11,530 nucleotides of DNA from JAFAHS01 sp046728175 (GTDB lineage: Bacteria; Desulfobacterota; Binatia; Binatales; Binataceae), in NCBI GenBank assembly GCA_046728175.1, contig JBKPEA010000009.1:1-11530 (forward strand), written 5' to 3'. Numbering within the stretch: position 1 is the first letter of the stretch; each line of letters begins with the position of its first letter. Under the pieces are notes generated by a model, which saw nothing but the letters and a program-made list of their open reading frames with translations, was not told where the DNA came from and searched no databases. Shown piece after piece: positions 1 to 6,492 of the stretch. The position numbers were made by a program, and so were the translations under genes.

Positions 1-1131
1 GCTGTGTTCACCGGTGAGGGGTGGACGCCGATAGACGCGCCAGGGGGTGCCGTTAAAGAGATAAGGCGCGCCCGGATAGCGGAAGCTGCGGCCCAGTTCA
101 GGATGTTCAACCTCGGCAAAGAAGCCGCGCGCAGACAGTTGATCATCGTCGAACAACGCCTCGGGCCGTCGAACTATCGCGTAGGGCTGGCGCAGAAGCT
201 GTGCGCGCTCGAGCAATTCGTCGCGGCCATAGTCCTTGACCCATTCATCGAGTACGTCGAACAAATGCTCGGCCTTGAGGAAGCGGTGCATGACTTGGTC
301 GTATTCGGGATCGGTTAAGTCTGCCGCCTTGCCGTCCGACTTGACCCATTCGAGGAGCGAGGTCCAGTCGCCCAGCGTGCAGTGCATGATGTAGCCGTCG
401 CGGCATTTGCCGACGCGAAAAAAGCGGCTCCAGTGCAGCGTGCCGCGACGGGGTTCGGTGACATGGTTTTCAAAGTAGCTACCCGCGACGTGTTCGACTG
501 CAGCCGCGGTCGCTTCCTGCATCGAGACATCAATCCATGCGCCTTCGCCGGATCTGTCCCGCGCAAACAGCGCGCACATGGCGGCGATCGCAGCATAATA
601 GGACGCCGAGTGATAAGCCTGCAGTCCGAGCGGGCGCACCGGAGCGTGGCCCGAAAAGCCGTTGACGTAGAGCATCCCGGACAGCGCAGTGAGAACCGTG
701 TCATCGGCCGCGAAATCGCGATAGGGCCCGGTCTGGCCGAACGGGGCGACCGAGAGCAGGATCAGGGCGGGATTGAGCTGGCGCAGATCATCCCATCCGA
801 GATTCATCGAAGCGAGGTCGCCGGGGTTGAAGCTCTCGATGACAATATCGGCGGAGGTGGCGAGTTGGCGAAACAACTCCGCCCCGCGCGGTCGCGTGAG
901 ATCGAGGGTCAGCGATCGTTTGTTGAGATTGTAGAACCAGAAGAACAGACTGCGGTCGCGATGCGGCTCGTCATCTACAAAAGGTCCGATGGTGCGAGCG
1001 TGGTCGCCGCCCGGCGCTTCGATCTTGATCACATCGGCCCCCATGTCGGCGAGCAGCCGTCCAGCGAGCTGAGCCCGATAGGTGCTCAGGTCGAGAACGC
1101 GCAGTCCCGCCAGGGCTCCGGGATCGCTCAC
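1..1131 (-). CDS. Family III CoA-transferase (CaiB/BaiF), 3' end cut by window edge
   Basis: Enzymes of this family move coenzyme A between carboxylic acids, or racemise acyl-CoAs, in the cytoplasm. Reading from GTG at 1131, 377 residues are visible and the frame is open to base 1. Family signatures seen: GLRVLDLS (9-16), LLADMGADVIKIE (26-38), NLNKRSLTLDL (68-78), IVIESFNPG (96-104), SVAPFGQTGPY (127-137), SGEGAWIDVSMQEA (194-207) and LTGEHS (372-377), which usually lies about 15-25 residues from the C-terminus, so little is missing. The GTG overlaps the TGA of the upstream 84-residue gene (GTGA), which supports this start and translational coupling. The substrate cannot be told. Oddity: the Asp that is catalytic in formyl-CoA transferase (Asp169) aligns with Q-A-Y-H at residues 171-174, so chemistry may differ from the textbook members. 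Family assignment is secure; the specific reaction is not. Confidence 0.93.
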   Translation of the reverse strand, partial: MSDPGALAGLRVLDLSTYRAQLAGRLLADMGADVIKIEAPGGDHARTIGPFVDDEPHRDRSLFFWFYNLNKRSLTLDLTRPRGAELFRQLATSADIVIESFNPGDLASMNLGWDDLRQLNPALILLSVAPFGQTGPYRDFAADDTVLTALSGMLYVNGFSGHAPVRPLGLQAYHSASYYAAIAAMCALFARDRSGEGAWIDVSMQEATAAAVEHVAGSYFENHVTEPRRGTLHWSRFFRVGKCRDGYIMHCTLGDWTSLLEWVKSDGKAADLTDPEYDQVMHRFLKAEHLFDVLDEWVKDYGRDELLERAQLLRQPYAIVRRPEALFDDDQLSARGFFAEVEHPELGRSFRYPGAPYLFNGTPWRVYRRPPLTGEHS

Positions 1132-1382
1132 TTGCCCCGTTTCCGGCGGGCTTGGTCGAGGATGTCGATGGCGAACGGGCTCTGGTCCAGAGTCGGGGGA
1201 ACTTCCTCGATGACTTCGTTCTTCGGCCCGGTCCGTTTGCCGCCGCGTACGCGGATGGTCTCAAAGGTGTGCGGATTGACCCATCGAACGCCGAGGACGG
1301 CGGGCTTGGCCTGCCCGTCTTCCTCAGTGGGCTCGACCGCGGATCCTTCTTTATCGAAGAGAGTGACTTTTCGCAGTGACAT
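1128..1382 (-). CDS. Hypothetical 84-residue protein, coupled to CoA-transferase
   Basis: I do not recognise this protein. From ATG at 1382 it has 84 residues, is soluble-looking and highly charged, with no signal peptide, membrane segment or Cys motif. It starts MSLRKVTLFDKEG, has an acidic stretch (18-22), a central basic patch (about 45-54: RVRGGKRTGP), the segment VPPTLDQSPFAIDIL (61-75) and a basic tail RRKRGK. Its TGA overlaps the GTG of the CoA-transferase by 4 bp, so the pair is very probably co-translated; this coupling is the best evidence that it is a real gene. The start is uncertain: no good Shine-Dalgarno precedes ATG 1382, and the frame stays open upstream with good-looking codons; a TTG at 1433 would add 17 residues. 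A role as partner or accessory to the CoA-transferase is inference from position only. Confidence 0.7.
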   Translation of the reverse strand: MSLRKVTLFDKEGSAVEPTEEDGQAKPAVLGVRWVNPHTFETIRVRGGKRTGPKNEVIEEVPPTLDQSPFAIDILDQARRKRGK

Positions 1383-1586
1383 CGCGTAGTGCTCGCAACC
1401 GGCGATGATACGAGGGCGTGGTATCCAATTCAAACCCAGCGTGCGCGGGTTGGATCCGTGACCGGGCTGTTCAACGGGCCTGCACTCGCGCGCATTGCGC
1501 GCGTAGGTTAGTCTGGAAAAGCTTGAGTCATACCAACATTCAGAGGAGCTAGGCCGGCGCCGAGCGAGCGTCGGCATTCTTCGTCC
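1383..1586. promoter_or_regulatory. Divergent intergenic region, orphan gene / ileS
   Basis: These 204 bases lie between the start of the minus-strand 84-residue gene and the plus-strand ileS, so promoters for both must be here or be very close. I could not assign convincing -35/-10 pairs. Visible elements are a perfect GC inverted repeat (1487-1503) and a Shine-Dalgarno-like AGAGGAG at 1542-1548 that is far from the ileS GTG. The part nearest 1383 might be coding if the minus-strand gene starts upstream of its ATG. Confidence 0.5.
1487..1503. repeat. Perfect GC inverted repeat, 7-bp arms
   Basis: Arms CGCGCGC (1487-1493) and GCGCGCG (1497-1503) flank the trinucleotide ATT. It sits in the divergent region about 84 bp upstream of the ileS GTG and about 105 bp upstream of the orphan gene's ATG. 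It could be an operator for a dimeric regulator or a small hairpin, but in GC-rich DNA alternating CG runs also arise by chance. Confidence 0.5.
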
Positions 1587-4445
1587 GTGGCTGCAACCGA
1601 CTACAAATCGACCCTTGCTTTGCCAAAAACCGCCTTCCCGATGAAGGCCAATCTGCCCAAGCGCGAGCCCGAAACGCTCAAGCGCTGGGACGAAATGGAC
1701 CTGTATGCGCGCCTCATCGAGACGCGCCAAAACAATCCGGCCTGGATTCTCCACGACGGTCCGCCTTACGCCAATGGGCGCGTGCATCTGGGTACTGCGC
1801 TCAACAAGATCCTTAAGGATTTCGTGGTGCGCTCGCGTTCGATGCTTGGTTATCGGACGCCGTTCGTTCCGGGGTGGGACTGCCATGGCATGCCCATCGA
1901 GTACAAGGTGTCGCGCGAGCTTGGCGAGCGGGTGCGCACCATGAGCAAGCTCGAGCTACGCAAACGATGCCGCGCCGAGGCCGAGAAATGGCTCGACCTG
2001 CAGCGCAGCGATTTTCGCCGGCTCGGATGCATCGCCGACTGGTACCGTCCGTATCTGACGATGGCGCCTGAGTACGACGCGACTGAAATTGCCGTGCTGC
2101 GCGCGATGGTGGAGGGCGGCTATGTCTATCGCGGGAAGCGGCCCGTGTTGTGGTGCTTCCAGGACCGGACCAGCCTGGCCGAAGCCGAGGTCGAGTATGA
2201 AGACCACCTTTCCCCGTCAATCTACGTCGCATTTGCGCTGAACAGGAACCTGTCTGACGCAGCGGCGCTCGCCAGCGAGCCCGCGGACGGCGCCGAGCTT
2301 GCGGCCGCGCATCGCGGCGGCCATCTGTTCGCGGTCATATGGACCACCACTCCCTGGACCTTGCCCGCCAACCTCGGAATCTGCCTGAACGAGACGTTTG
2401 AATACGTTGCACTCAAGGCGGGCGGGTTTTACTACATCGTCGCCGCGCGGCTCGCTGAGGCGTTTGAAAAGGACTGCAACCTGAGAATCGAAAAACGCAT
2501 CGCGCTCCGACGCGAGGCGCTCAAGGCCCTGGACGGCCGGGACGTGTTTCGGCATCCCTTCCTGGCGCGCGACGTGAAGCTGATCTACGGCGAGCACGTT
2601 ACCGGCGAAGCGGGTACCGGCCTCGTGCACACCGCACCTGGCCACGGTTACGAAGACTTCGTGATCGGCGCGCAATACGGCCTCGCGCCATATACGCCGG
2701 TCGACGACCAAGGAGTGTTCACCAAAGACGCCGGCGAATGGCAGGGCCGCAACGTCTTTGAGGCCAACGATTCGATCGTTGCAAAGCTGCGCGAAGTGGG
2801 AGCTCTGGTCGCGGCGCGGAAGGTTGCGCACCAGTACCCGCACTGCTGGCGATGCCATCAGCCGCTCATCTTTCGCGCCACCGAGCAGTGGTTTCTGCGC
2901 ATCGATCACGCAGATCTTCGTGGCAGGGTGCTAAGCGCGATCGATAGCGCGGAGTGGGTGCCCGGGTGGTCGCGCGAGCGGATTCGCAACATGACCGAGA
3001 CACGGCCCGACTGGAATCTTTCGCGTCAGCGCGCCTGGGGGGTGCCGATACCCGCGCTAAGGTGCAAGCAGTGCGACGAGGTCACACTCGACCTCGAGGT
3101 AATGAAGGCCGCCGAGCGGATTTTTGAGAAGGAGGGATCCGATGCGTGGTTCGAGCGTCCGGTCGGCGATTTTGTTCCGATGGGATTCAAGTGCCCCACC
3201 TGCGCCGGCACCTCATTCGAAAAGCAGGAAGATGTGCTCGACGTCTGGTTTGACTCGGGATGTTCGCAGGCCGCGGTGCTGGCCAAGCGTCCTGAACTGA
3301 GATGGCCGGCCGATGCCTACCTTGAAGCGGTCGAGCAGGCGCGCGGGTGGTTCGGATCATCGCTGGCCTGCGCCGTCGCGCTGCGTGACGCCGCCCCGTT
3401 CCGCAGCGTGATAAACCACGATCTTACCCTGGACGAAGCCGGGCGCAAAATGTCCAAGTCACTCGGCAACGCAGAAGATGCCTCCCAAGTCGCGGACCGC
3501 GTGGGCGCTGACGTAATTCGTCTCGTCTACGCCTCAATTGACTACACCAGCGAGATGGCGCTGGGTCCGACCATCTTCAACGCGGTCGCCGACGCGTACA
3601 AGAAAATCCGCAACACCTGCCGCTATCTGCTTGGCAACCTCGGCGACTTCGATCCAGCCCGCGATGCGCTGAGACCTGGCGAGATGTTCGAGTTCGATCG
3701 CTTCATCCTGGCCCGGCTCGAACATTTGAAGGGACGGGTGCGACGCGCATTCGAGAGCTTTGATTTCCAGGGGGCTCATCACACCCTTCTCAATTTCATC
3801 GTGGTGGACCTGAGCTCGCTCTATATAGATGTCGCGCGCGACCGTCTGTACTGCTCGGCTCACGCCTCACGCGAGCGGCGTTCCGCGCAAACCGCGTTGT
3901 TTCACCTCCTCGATGCCCTCGTCCGGATGCTGGCGCCGTTGATTCCCTATACCGCCGAGGAAGTTTACGAGCATTGTCCGGCGCGCGAGAGGGAGAGCGT
4001 ACACCTGCTCGAGCTTCAACCGCCGCATCCGGAGTGGGCGGATGCGGAGCTAACCGCACGGTGGGACAAGTTGCTGAAGATCCGCGATGAAACCCTGCTG
4101 GAACTCGAAAGCCGCCGCCGGGAAAAAGTAATCGGCGCTCCCCTGGAGGCCGAAGTGTACCTGCGTGCAGACGAAGATCTTCGCGCGGTGCTCCACCGTT
4201 ACCGCGAACAGCTAAAAGAGCTGTTCATAGCCTCGGGGGTTCAGATCACGAGCCGCGACGGCGCGGTGGGTCGGGAATTCGGAGACTCTCAATTGAAACT
4301 GGACGGAGTGCCCATCGCGGGGCTGCAAATCGAAGCGGCGCATGCGCCCGGAATCAAATGCCAGCGCTGCTGGTGCTACTTCGACGACGGCGGGCACCCG
4401 GAGCTTTGTCCGCGCTGCCGTCTGGTGGTCGGCGCCCATGTCTGA
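1587..4445 (+). CDS. ileS: Isoleucyl-tRNA synthetase
   Basis: Cytoplasmic class I synthetase that charges tRNA-Ile with isoleucine and edits mischarged valine. The 952 residues are close to the usual bacterial length (about 930-940). Seen in order: N-terminal LPKTAFPMKANLPKREPE, the HIGH-type motif as HLGT (67-70) inside DGPPYANGRVHLGT, GWDCHGMPIE, editing (CP1) region with TTTPWTLPANLG, Cys pairs C493/C496 and C536/C539, VLDVWFDSGCS, KMSKS (621-625), an anticodon-binding helical domain, and a C-terminal zinc finger with C925, C928, C941, C944. The zinc finger marks the bacterial IleS1 type. GTG 1587 is chosen because the conserved N-terminus begins just after it and no other start lies between it and an in-frame TGA at 1524; the next Met (1641) would cut the conserved part. 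No Shine-Dalgarno sits at normal distance. It overlaps lspA by 8 bp and forms an operon with it. Confidence 0.98.
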   Translation: MAATDYKSTLALPKTAFPMKANLPKREPETLKRWDEMDLYARLIETRQNNPAWILHDGPPYANGRVHLGTALNKILKDFVVRSRSMLGYRTPFVPGWDCHGMPIEYKVSRELGERVRTMSKLELRKRCRAEAEKWLDLQRSDFRRLGCIADWYRPYLTMAPEYDATEIAVLRAMVEGGYVYRGKRPVLWCFQDRTSLAEAEVEYEDHLSPSIYVAFALNRNLSDAAALASEPADGAELAAAHRGGHLFAVIWTTTPWTLPANLGICLNETFEYVALKAGGFYYIVAARLAEAFEKDCNLRIEKRIALRREALKALDGRDVFRHPFLARDVKLIYGEHVTGEAGTGLVHTAPGHGYEDFVIGAQYGLAPYTPVDDQGVFTKDAGEWQGRNVFEANDSIVAKLREVGALVAARKVAHQYPHCWRCHQPLIFRATEQWFLRIDHADLRGRVLSAIDSAEWVPGWSRERIRNMTETRPDWNLSRQRAWGVPIPALRCKQCDEVTLDLEVMKAAERIFEKEGSDAWFERPVGDFVPMGFKCPTCAGTSFEKQEDVLDVWFDSGCSQAAVLAKRPELRWPADAYLEAVEQARGWFGSSLACAVALRDAAPFRSVINHDLTLDEAGRKMSKSLGNAEDASQVADRVGADVIRLVYASIDYTSEMALGPTIFNAVADAYKKIRNTCRYLLGNLGDFDPARDALRPGEMFEFDRFILARLEHLKGRVRRAFESFDFQGAHHTLLNFIVVDLSSLYIDVARDRLYCSAHASRERRSAQTALFHLLDALVRMLAPLIPYTAEEVYEHCPARERESVHLLELQPPHPEWADAELTARWDKLLKIRDETLLELESRRREKVIGAPLEAEVYLRADEDLRAVLHRYREQLKELFIASGVQITSRDGAVGREFGDSQLKLDGVPIAGLQIEAAHAPGIKCQRCWCYFDDGGHPELCPRCRLVVGAHV

Positions 4446-4968
4446 GTCGGCGGTGGCGCAATTGGTGGTTGAGACTCCGGGACGCCGTCGAAATCCGCTG
4501 CTGATTCTGATCGGATTGGTTACCCTCCCGGTGCTGGTCTTAGACCAGGTAACCAAGCTCGTCGTCAGCTCGCGGATGGAGCTGTTCGAGAGCATCGCGA
4601 TCATCCCGCATTGGGTCGACATCACGTACACGCGCAATTCGGGCGCCGCTTTCAGCATGTTCACGAATCTGCCCGGGTGGTTCCGGGGCGCATTTTTGGC
4701 GGGGCTGGCCCTGGTGGCGATAGTGGTGTTGATCGTGCTGATTGCGCGGAGCGACGGATTGACGCTGACGACGCTGGCTTTCGCCCTGATTCTGGCGGGC
4801 GCGAGCGGGAATCTGATCGACCGTGGCCTGCGCGGTCAGGTCGTCGATTTTGTGCGTGTCCACTATTACGAGTGGAACTATCCGATCTTCAACGTCGCCG
4901 ACAGCGCGATCACGATTGGGGTTGCCCTGATAGTCCTGAGCTCACTGCGAAGCCCGAAAAAAAATTGA
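4438..4968 (+). CDS. lspA: Lipoprotein signal peptidase (signal peptidase II)
   Basis: Inner-membrane aspartyl protease that cuts the signal peptide from diacylglyceryl prolipoproteins. 176 residues, normal length, with a slightly long cytoplasmic N-terminus (about 18 residues) before the first helix. Four hydrophobic segments are visible at about 21-37, 84-103, 110-127 and 151-171. Family motifs: LDQVTK (35-40), TRNSGAAFSMF (65-75), GNLIDR (124-129), VVDF with catalytic Asp137 and FNVADSAI with catalytic Asp155, matching the catalytic Asp pair known from Pseudomonas LspA. The ATG lies inside the last codons of ileS (8-bp overlap), the usual ileS-lspA coupling; there is no clear Shine-Dalgarno, so translation probably depends on ileS. 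The gene ends in a run of eight A (codons for Lys-Lys-Asn) directly before TGA. Confidence 0.97.
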   Translation: MSESAVAQLVVETPGRRRNPLLILIGLVTLPVLVLDQVTKLVVSSRMELFESIAIIPHWVDITYTRNSGAAFSMFTNLPGWFRGAFLAGLALVAIVVLIVLIARSDGLTLTTLAFALILAGASGNLIDRGLRGQVVDFVRVHYYEWNYPIFNVADSAITIGVALIVLSSLRSPKKN

Positions 4969-5067
4969 CCTCAGGGCGTGGCCGCGGGCCGCGTTTGACG
5001 GCTTAGACCACAGGGGTCTAATTTGCGTTTCTAGCCCGAGGCCTTCGGGGGCGAAGGAGTTGCTCCG
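4969..5067 (+). promoter_or_regulatory. Intergenic region lspA / hydrolase with two hairpins and RBS
   Basis: These 99 bases hold two perfect inverted repeats: TTAGACC/GGTCTAA (5003-5009/5015-5021, loop ACAGG) and CCCGA/TCGGG (5035-5039/5045-5049, loop GGCCT). The first is followed by TTTGCGTTT and may be a weak terminator for ileS-lspA. The second lies just before the Shine-Dalgarno GAAGGAG (5053-5059), 8 nt from the ATG at 5068. No convincing promoter boxes were found. Confidence 0.55.
5003..5030 (+). terminator. Possible weak intrinsic terminator after lspA
   Basis: A 7-bp perfect stem (TTAGACC/GGTCTAA) with a 5-nt loop ends at 5021 and is followed by TTTGCGTTT. The stem has only three GC pairs and the T-tract is interrupted, so this is a weak candidate. 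Its place 34 bp after the lspA stop and before an independently initiated gene fits the reading. Confidence 0.35.
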
Positions 5068-6018
5068 ATGAAATCCATAAATACCGTCACGGGAACCACC
5101 ACCGCCGAACAGCTCGGCACGACTCTGATGCACGAGCATTTACTCATCGGCTGGGCGGGATGGGAGCTGGACTGCGCAGCGCCAAAATTCGAAAGACGCG
5201 CAGCCTTCAAGAACGCGGTCGACCGCCTCAAGGAACTGAAGGATCTCGGGCTACAGAGCTTTGTCGATCCATGTCCGATGGATATCGGTCGCGACGTCAA
5301 TTTCATGGCCGAGGTTGCCGAGGCCTCCGGTGTGCGCATCGTGTGCGCGACCGGTCTTTACAAGGAAGACCTGGGCAACACTGCATACTTCAAACAGCGT
5401 AGCGTCGATGAAATCGCGGAAGTCTATTCCAGTGAGCTCACCAAAGGTATCGGCAACACCGGAATAAAGGCCGGAATTATCAAATGCGCGACCGGCAAGG
5501 GTCAGGTAAGCAAATACGAAGAAAACTGCTTGCGCGCGGCGGCGCGCGCGCATTTGCGTACCGGTGCGCCGATCACCACCCACACCGAGGACGGCACCAT
5601 GGGGCGGGAGCAACTCGACATCTTCGCCTCGGAAGGTGTCGTACTGCAGCGCGTGATAATCGGCCATAGCTGCGGCTCGGCAGATCTCGGCTATCACCGC
5701 GACATGCTCGATCGCGGATGCTTCCTTGGATTCGACCGGTTCGGACTGGACTTTCTGCATCCCGACAAGCTGAGGCTGGCCGCACTTATCGGGTTGCTCG
5801 GCGTGGGGTACGAGAAGCAGATCGTCCTATCGCACGACTCGGTATGGTGCTGGTTGGGGAGAGGTCTCGATCTGCCGCCCGAGACGGCAAAGCTGGTCGA
5901 AAATTGGAAACCGACCCACGTGTTCCAGAATATACTGCCGGCGTTGAAGCGGGCGGGAGTGAGCGAGGAGAAAATCCGCGCGATGCTGGTCGACAATCCG
6001 CGCCGCTACTTTGGCTAA
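5068..6018 (+). CDS. Phosphotriesterase-like metal hydrolase, probable lactonase (PLL type)
   Basis: A 316-residue binuclear metal hydrolase of the amidohydrolase superfamily, phosphotriesterase family. All six expected metal ligands are visible: H22 and H24 (LMHEHL), the carboxylated lysine K139 (GIIK), H172 (TTHTED), H200 (IIGHS) and D257 (LSHDS). It resembles the phosphotriesterase-like lactonases more than true organophosphate hydrolases: VDP...GRDVNFM (66-80), ATGLY with Tyr98, DRFGLD (223-228), and the C-terminal PTHVFQNILPALKRAGVSEE, ending NPRRYF. Lactonases of this type open N-acyl-homoserine lactones or other lactones; the substrate here is unknown. No signal peptide, so cytoplasmic. 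The start has a strong Shine-Dalgarno (GAAGGAG, 8 nt spacing), so the gene is translated independently of lspA. It converges with the HTH gene, with 31 bp between the stop codons. Family sure, lactonase assignment likely. Confidence 0.92.
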   Translation: MKSINTVTGTTTAEQLGTTLMHEHLLIGWAGWELDCAAPKFERRAAFKNAVDRLKELKDLGLQSFVDPCPMDIGRDVNFMAEVAEASGVRIVCATGLYKEDLGNTAYFKQRSVDEIAEVYSSELTKGIGNTGIKAGIIKCATGKGQVSKYEENCLRAAARAHLRTGAPITTHTEDGTMGREQLDIFASEGVVLQRVIIGHSCGSADLGYHRDMLDRGCFLGFDRFGLDFLHPDKLRLAALIGLLGVGYEKQIVLSHDSVWCWLGRGLDLPPETAKLVENWKPTHVFQNILPALKRAGVSEEKIRAMLVDNPRRYFG

Positions 6019-6049
6019 AACGGCGCGAGCGCTGACCGGCCAACCAAGA

Positions 6050-6280
6050 CTATTTGCGGGCCCCGGCCCGGCGAATTTCGGGCTTAAAAGTGCCGGCTTC
6101 GGCGCGGGCGCGCCACTGATCGATAGCTTCCACCGTGAAGCGCCAGTCACTTCCGACCCGGAAGGCTGGCAGCTGATTGCGCTTCAGCATCCTATAGATT
6201 GTTGAAGGATGAACGCGCAGATAGCTGGAGACTTCCTGCACCGTAAGCACGCTGCCCTTCAAGACTTCGATCCGTTCCAT
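6050..6280 (-). CDS. Excisionase-family helix-turn-helix DNA-binding protein
   Basis: A 76-residue protein that is almost entirely one MerR/excisionase-type winged helix (HTH_17): VLTVQEVSSYLRVHPSTIY (11-29) forms the helix-turn-helix, LPAFRVGSDWRF (37-48) the wing, and EAIDQWRAR the closing helix; the tail (63-76) is basic. Such proteins bind DNA as small regulators, excisionases or subunits of larger machines; no function can be assigned beyond DNA binding. Start ATG 6280 is chosen because AAGGGAGG (6287-6294, read on the minus strand) stands 6 nt upstream; a longer reading to 6316 would place this Shine-Dalgarno inside the gene. It lies 212 bp behind aroB on the same strand, with a hairpin and a possible promoter in between, so it is probably transcribed on its own. 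No integrase or other phage gene is nearby. Confidence 0.88.
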   Translation of the reverse strand: MERIEVLKGSVLTVQEVSSYLRVHPSTIYRMLKRNQLPAFRVGSDWRFTVEAIDQWRARAEAGTFKPEIRRAGARK

Positions 6281-6333
6281 GGAAAACCTCCCTTGTCGGC
6301 ACTGGGCCCTGTTCAAAATCGGACCGTAGCATA

Positions 6334-6360
6334 ATCATACAAGGTGACTACGTCTTGCAA
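6334..6360 (-). promoter_or_regulatory. Candidate promoter of the HTH gene
   Basis: On the minus strand TTGCAA (6360-6355; 4 of 6 matches to TTGACA) and TATGAT (6339-6334; 5 of 6 to TATAAT) are separated by 15 nt, slightly short for a sigma-70 promoter. They lie in the only AT-rich patch of the region and about 54 nt upstream of the HTH ATG. Confidence 0.4.
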
Positions 6361-6384
6361 GTCCCCAATAGGCCGTAATTAACA

Positions 6385-6410
6385 AAACTTTGCGTGAATA
6401 TGCAAAGTTT
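6385..6410 (-). terminator. 9-bp inverted repeat, probable aro-operon terminator
   Basis: Perfect arms AAACTTTGC (6385-6393) and GCAAAGTTT (6402-6410) with the 8-nt loop GTGAATAT. On the minus strand the stem runs directly into TTTTGTTAATT, as in an intrinsic terminator, and it lies 83 nt after the aroB stop. The stem is low in GC (three of nine pairs), so termination could be weak. An operator for the downstream HTH protein is the alternative reading. Confidence 0.45.
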
Positions 6411-6492
6411 CATCGTTCAAGCATGTTGGAAGAGGAAAACGATGGTAGGTGCAGCTTGCGATAAAGGCGGGCGATCAGCCAGTACCAGGGCT

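Larger units (their letters stand above)
6281..6492 (-). promoter_or_regulatory. aroB to HTH-gene intergenic region (hairpin, promoter, RBS)
   Basis: These 212 bases contain a locally AT-rich stretch (about 6311-6420) unlike the GC-rich surroundings. Reading on the minus strand from aroB: a 9-bp hairpin (6410-6385) followed by T-rich sequence, then possible promoter boxes TTGCAA (6360-6355) and TATGAT (6339-6334), then a leader of about 50 nt and the Shine-Dalgarno AAGGGAGG. This order, terminator then promoter then RBS, suggests the HTH gene is a separate transcription unit. Bases 6411-6492 show nothing I can name. Confidence 0.5.

Noticed and set aside
382..1389. Long plus-strand open frame (335 codons) opposite the CoA-transferase
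   Set aside because: Its product shows no family motif, while the opposite strand encodes an unbroken, strongly motif-matching CoA-transferase. Long antisense frames are expected in GC-rich DNA.
1441..1480. GGTTGGATCC-like sequence resembling a tRNA T-arm
   Set aside because: The T-loop consensus does not match and no acceptor, D- or anticodon stems can be drawn around it.
2217..2909. Minus-strand open frame (230 codons) inside ileS
   Set aside because: Antisense shadow of the conserved IleS editing region; no motif or ribosome binding site.
4535..4551. CTGGTCT/AGACCAG palindrome
   Set aside because: It lies in the lspA coding sequence over the conserved LDQ motif and is explained by codons.
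6057..6070. GC hairpin CGGGC/GCCCG near the hydrolase-HTH convergence
   Set aside because: It lies inside the 3' end of the HTH gene and no T-tract follows on either strand, so it is not supported as a terminator.
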